A stretch of DNA of 64,000 bases from Hoskinsella mucinilytica (lineage in GTDB: Bacteria; Bacillota_I; Bacilli_A; Erysipelotrichales; Erysipelotrichaceae). The notes under the pieces are model-generated. The model had not been told where the DNA came from. It worked only from the letters and a program-made list of their open reading frames with translations, and did not search any database. Position 1 is the stretch's first letter. Each line of letters begins with the position of its first letter. Positions 63,295-64,000 of the stretch are shown one piece after another. The translations under genes were made by a program, and so were the position numbers. The stretch covers positions 1 through 64,000 of the forward strand of contig NZ_JBEQZJ010000008.1 in the NCBI RefSeq assembly GCF_045223415.1. The letters are read 5' to 3'.

Positions 63295-64000
63295 ATGAAG
63301 CATAAACTGGCAAATATTAAGAAAGAGGGAATAAAGCATATGAAAATGAAAATAATAAACAGCTGTTTTCATATTATCGAAACTTTAAATCCTACAGTTA
63401 CCTGGGATGTCGATAGTGTAAGAGTGCAAGATGTGATTTGGTGTCGTATGCCATTGGATAAGGAAGAATTAATGAACATTCCTCCGGGACATCGAACACG
63501 TCCTTATGTAATCGTATCTGTCGATGAAGAAAAAGTGATGGGTTTTGCTTGTTCTTCCTCATTAAGTAAGCGTGTAAGCATGGAAAAACAATATGAAATC
63601 CATCATCAAAATTATCAGTTATCTAAATCTTCCTATGTTGATACCACTCGTATGTGGAATCTGCCTTATGATTGTATGGAGACCTATTATTTTACGTTGA
63701 GCAAAGAAGATTTTAATAAAATCTTAGAATGTTGGAAAAGGCCGGTATCATCACATGATAATGGAATCGGCGTGGGGACGATCATAAGTGATCAGGAAAA
63801 GTATTATTATATTTATCGTTATCAAAATCAACACTATCATGTTCATCCATTGATGGATCGAAGGGTTAATGCTAAACATGTTTATATACCATTTGCATTG
63901 AACCGAAACGTTTATTATATTGATTGTAGTACAACAATGAAATTACCTGAGCATGTGAATGTATATAAACAGATGCAATTATCCGGGAAGCATATACAGG
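63295..64000 (+). CDS. PemK/MazF-like protein (3' end beyond window)
   Basis: ATG at 63295 (AGAGGTGAT upstream), open to the window end for 235 codons. A PemK-like core is visible: VIWCRMP, GHRTRPYVIVSVDEEKVMGFACSSS, SYVDTTRMWNL. A second, unassigned region with an aromatic-rich segment follows. Longer than classic MazF, so probably a PemK-like fold with an extra domain rather than a plain toxin. Confidence 0.75.
   Translation, partial: MKHKLANIKKEGIKHMKMKIINSCFHIIETLNPTVTWDVDSVRVQDVIWCRMPLDKEELMNIPPGHRTRPYVIVSVDEEKVMGFACSSSLSKRVSMEKQYEIHHQNYQLSKSSYVDTTRMWNLPYDCMETYYFTLSKEDFNKILECWKRPVSSHDNGIGVGTIISDQEKYYYIYRYQNQHYHVHPLMDRRVNAKHVYIPFALNRNVYYIDCSTTMKLPEHVNVYKQMQLSGKHIQ

Overview
The window is a low-GC Bacillota (Firmicutes) chromosome segment. 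The families present (Bce-type peptide-sensing module, collagen-like Gly-X-Y protein with a partner glycosyltransferase, WYL regulator, PemK-like protein) would fit a gut member of the Erysipelotrichaceae, but that placement is inference. Core flanks lie at 1-8923 and 60517-64000. Everything between is one integrated conjugative element (ICE) of about 51.6 kb, related in gene order to the Tn1549/CTn group and driven by a large serine recombinase.

Left flank. On the minus strand lies a complete antimicrobial-peptide sensing and detoxification module: response regulator, intramembrane-sensing histidine kinase, a small membrane protein, an ABC ATPase and two tandem FtsX-type permeases (the second runs off the window). 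A perfect palindrome at 5178-5195 in front of the transporter genes is a good operator candidate for the regulator. On the plus strand follow a small protein, a patatin-like lipase and the 5' part of a collagen-like surface protein gene. That gene is cut by the ICE. Its 3' part, with a BclA-like C-terminal domain, and its partner glycosyltransferase reappear 51.6 kb away at 60517-62025.

ICE layout, left to right. (1) attL and the large serine recombinase, with a MazF-like protein. (2) A visibly higher-GC non-coding stretch with a boxA-like signal. (3) A regulatory block of two sigma region-4-like proteins and a small resolvase-like protein. (4) Very AT-rich cargo (13.5-25.9 kb): an agr-type quorum-sensing locus whose 46-residue AgrD-like peptide precursor is divergently encoded, two exported proteins, a large protein with peptidoglycan-binding and glycoside-hydrolase-like (DUF1906) domains, a VanZ-like protein, and an ABC transporter with a small secreted DUF2712-like protein whose gene is framed by an 18-bp perfect inverted repeat. 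(5) The conjugation machinery on the minus strand: lysozyme/CHAP hydrolase, VirB4, PrgI, TrbL/VirB6-like, Maff2-like, VirD4, ArdC-like, PcfB, relaxase, MobC. (6) Small regulators, a Toprim/DUF3991 protein, a giant helicase/DNA-methylase protein and a thioester/Cna-B surface adhesin. (7) ParB and ParA next to attR. No antibiotic-resistance gene was recognised.

Working picture. Backbone genes move and maintain the element. The adhesin and hydrolase help cell contact. The agr locus could make cargo or transfer genes density-dependent. Integration disrupts a host surface protein and separates its glycosyltransferase from the original operon.
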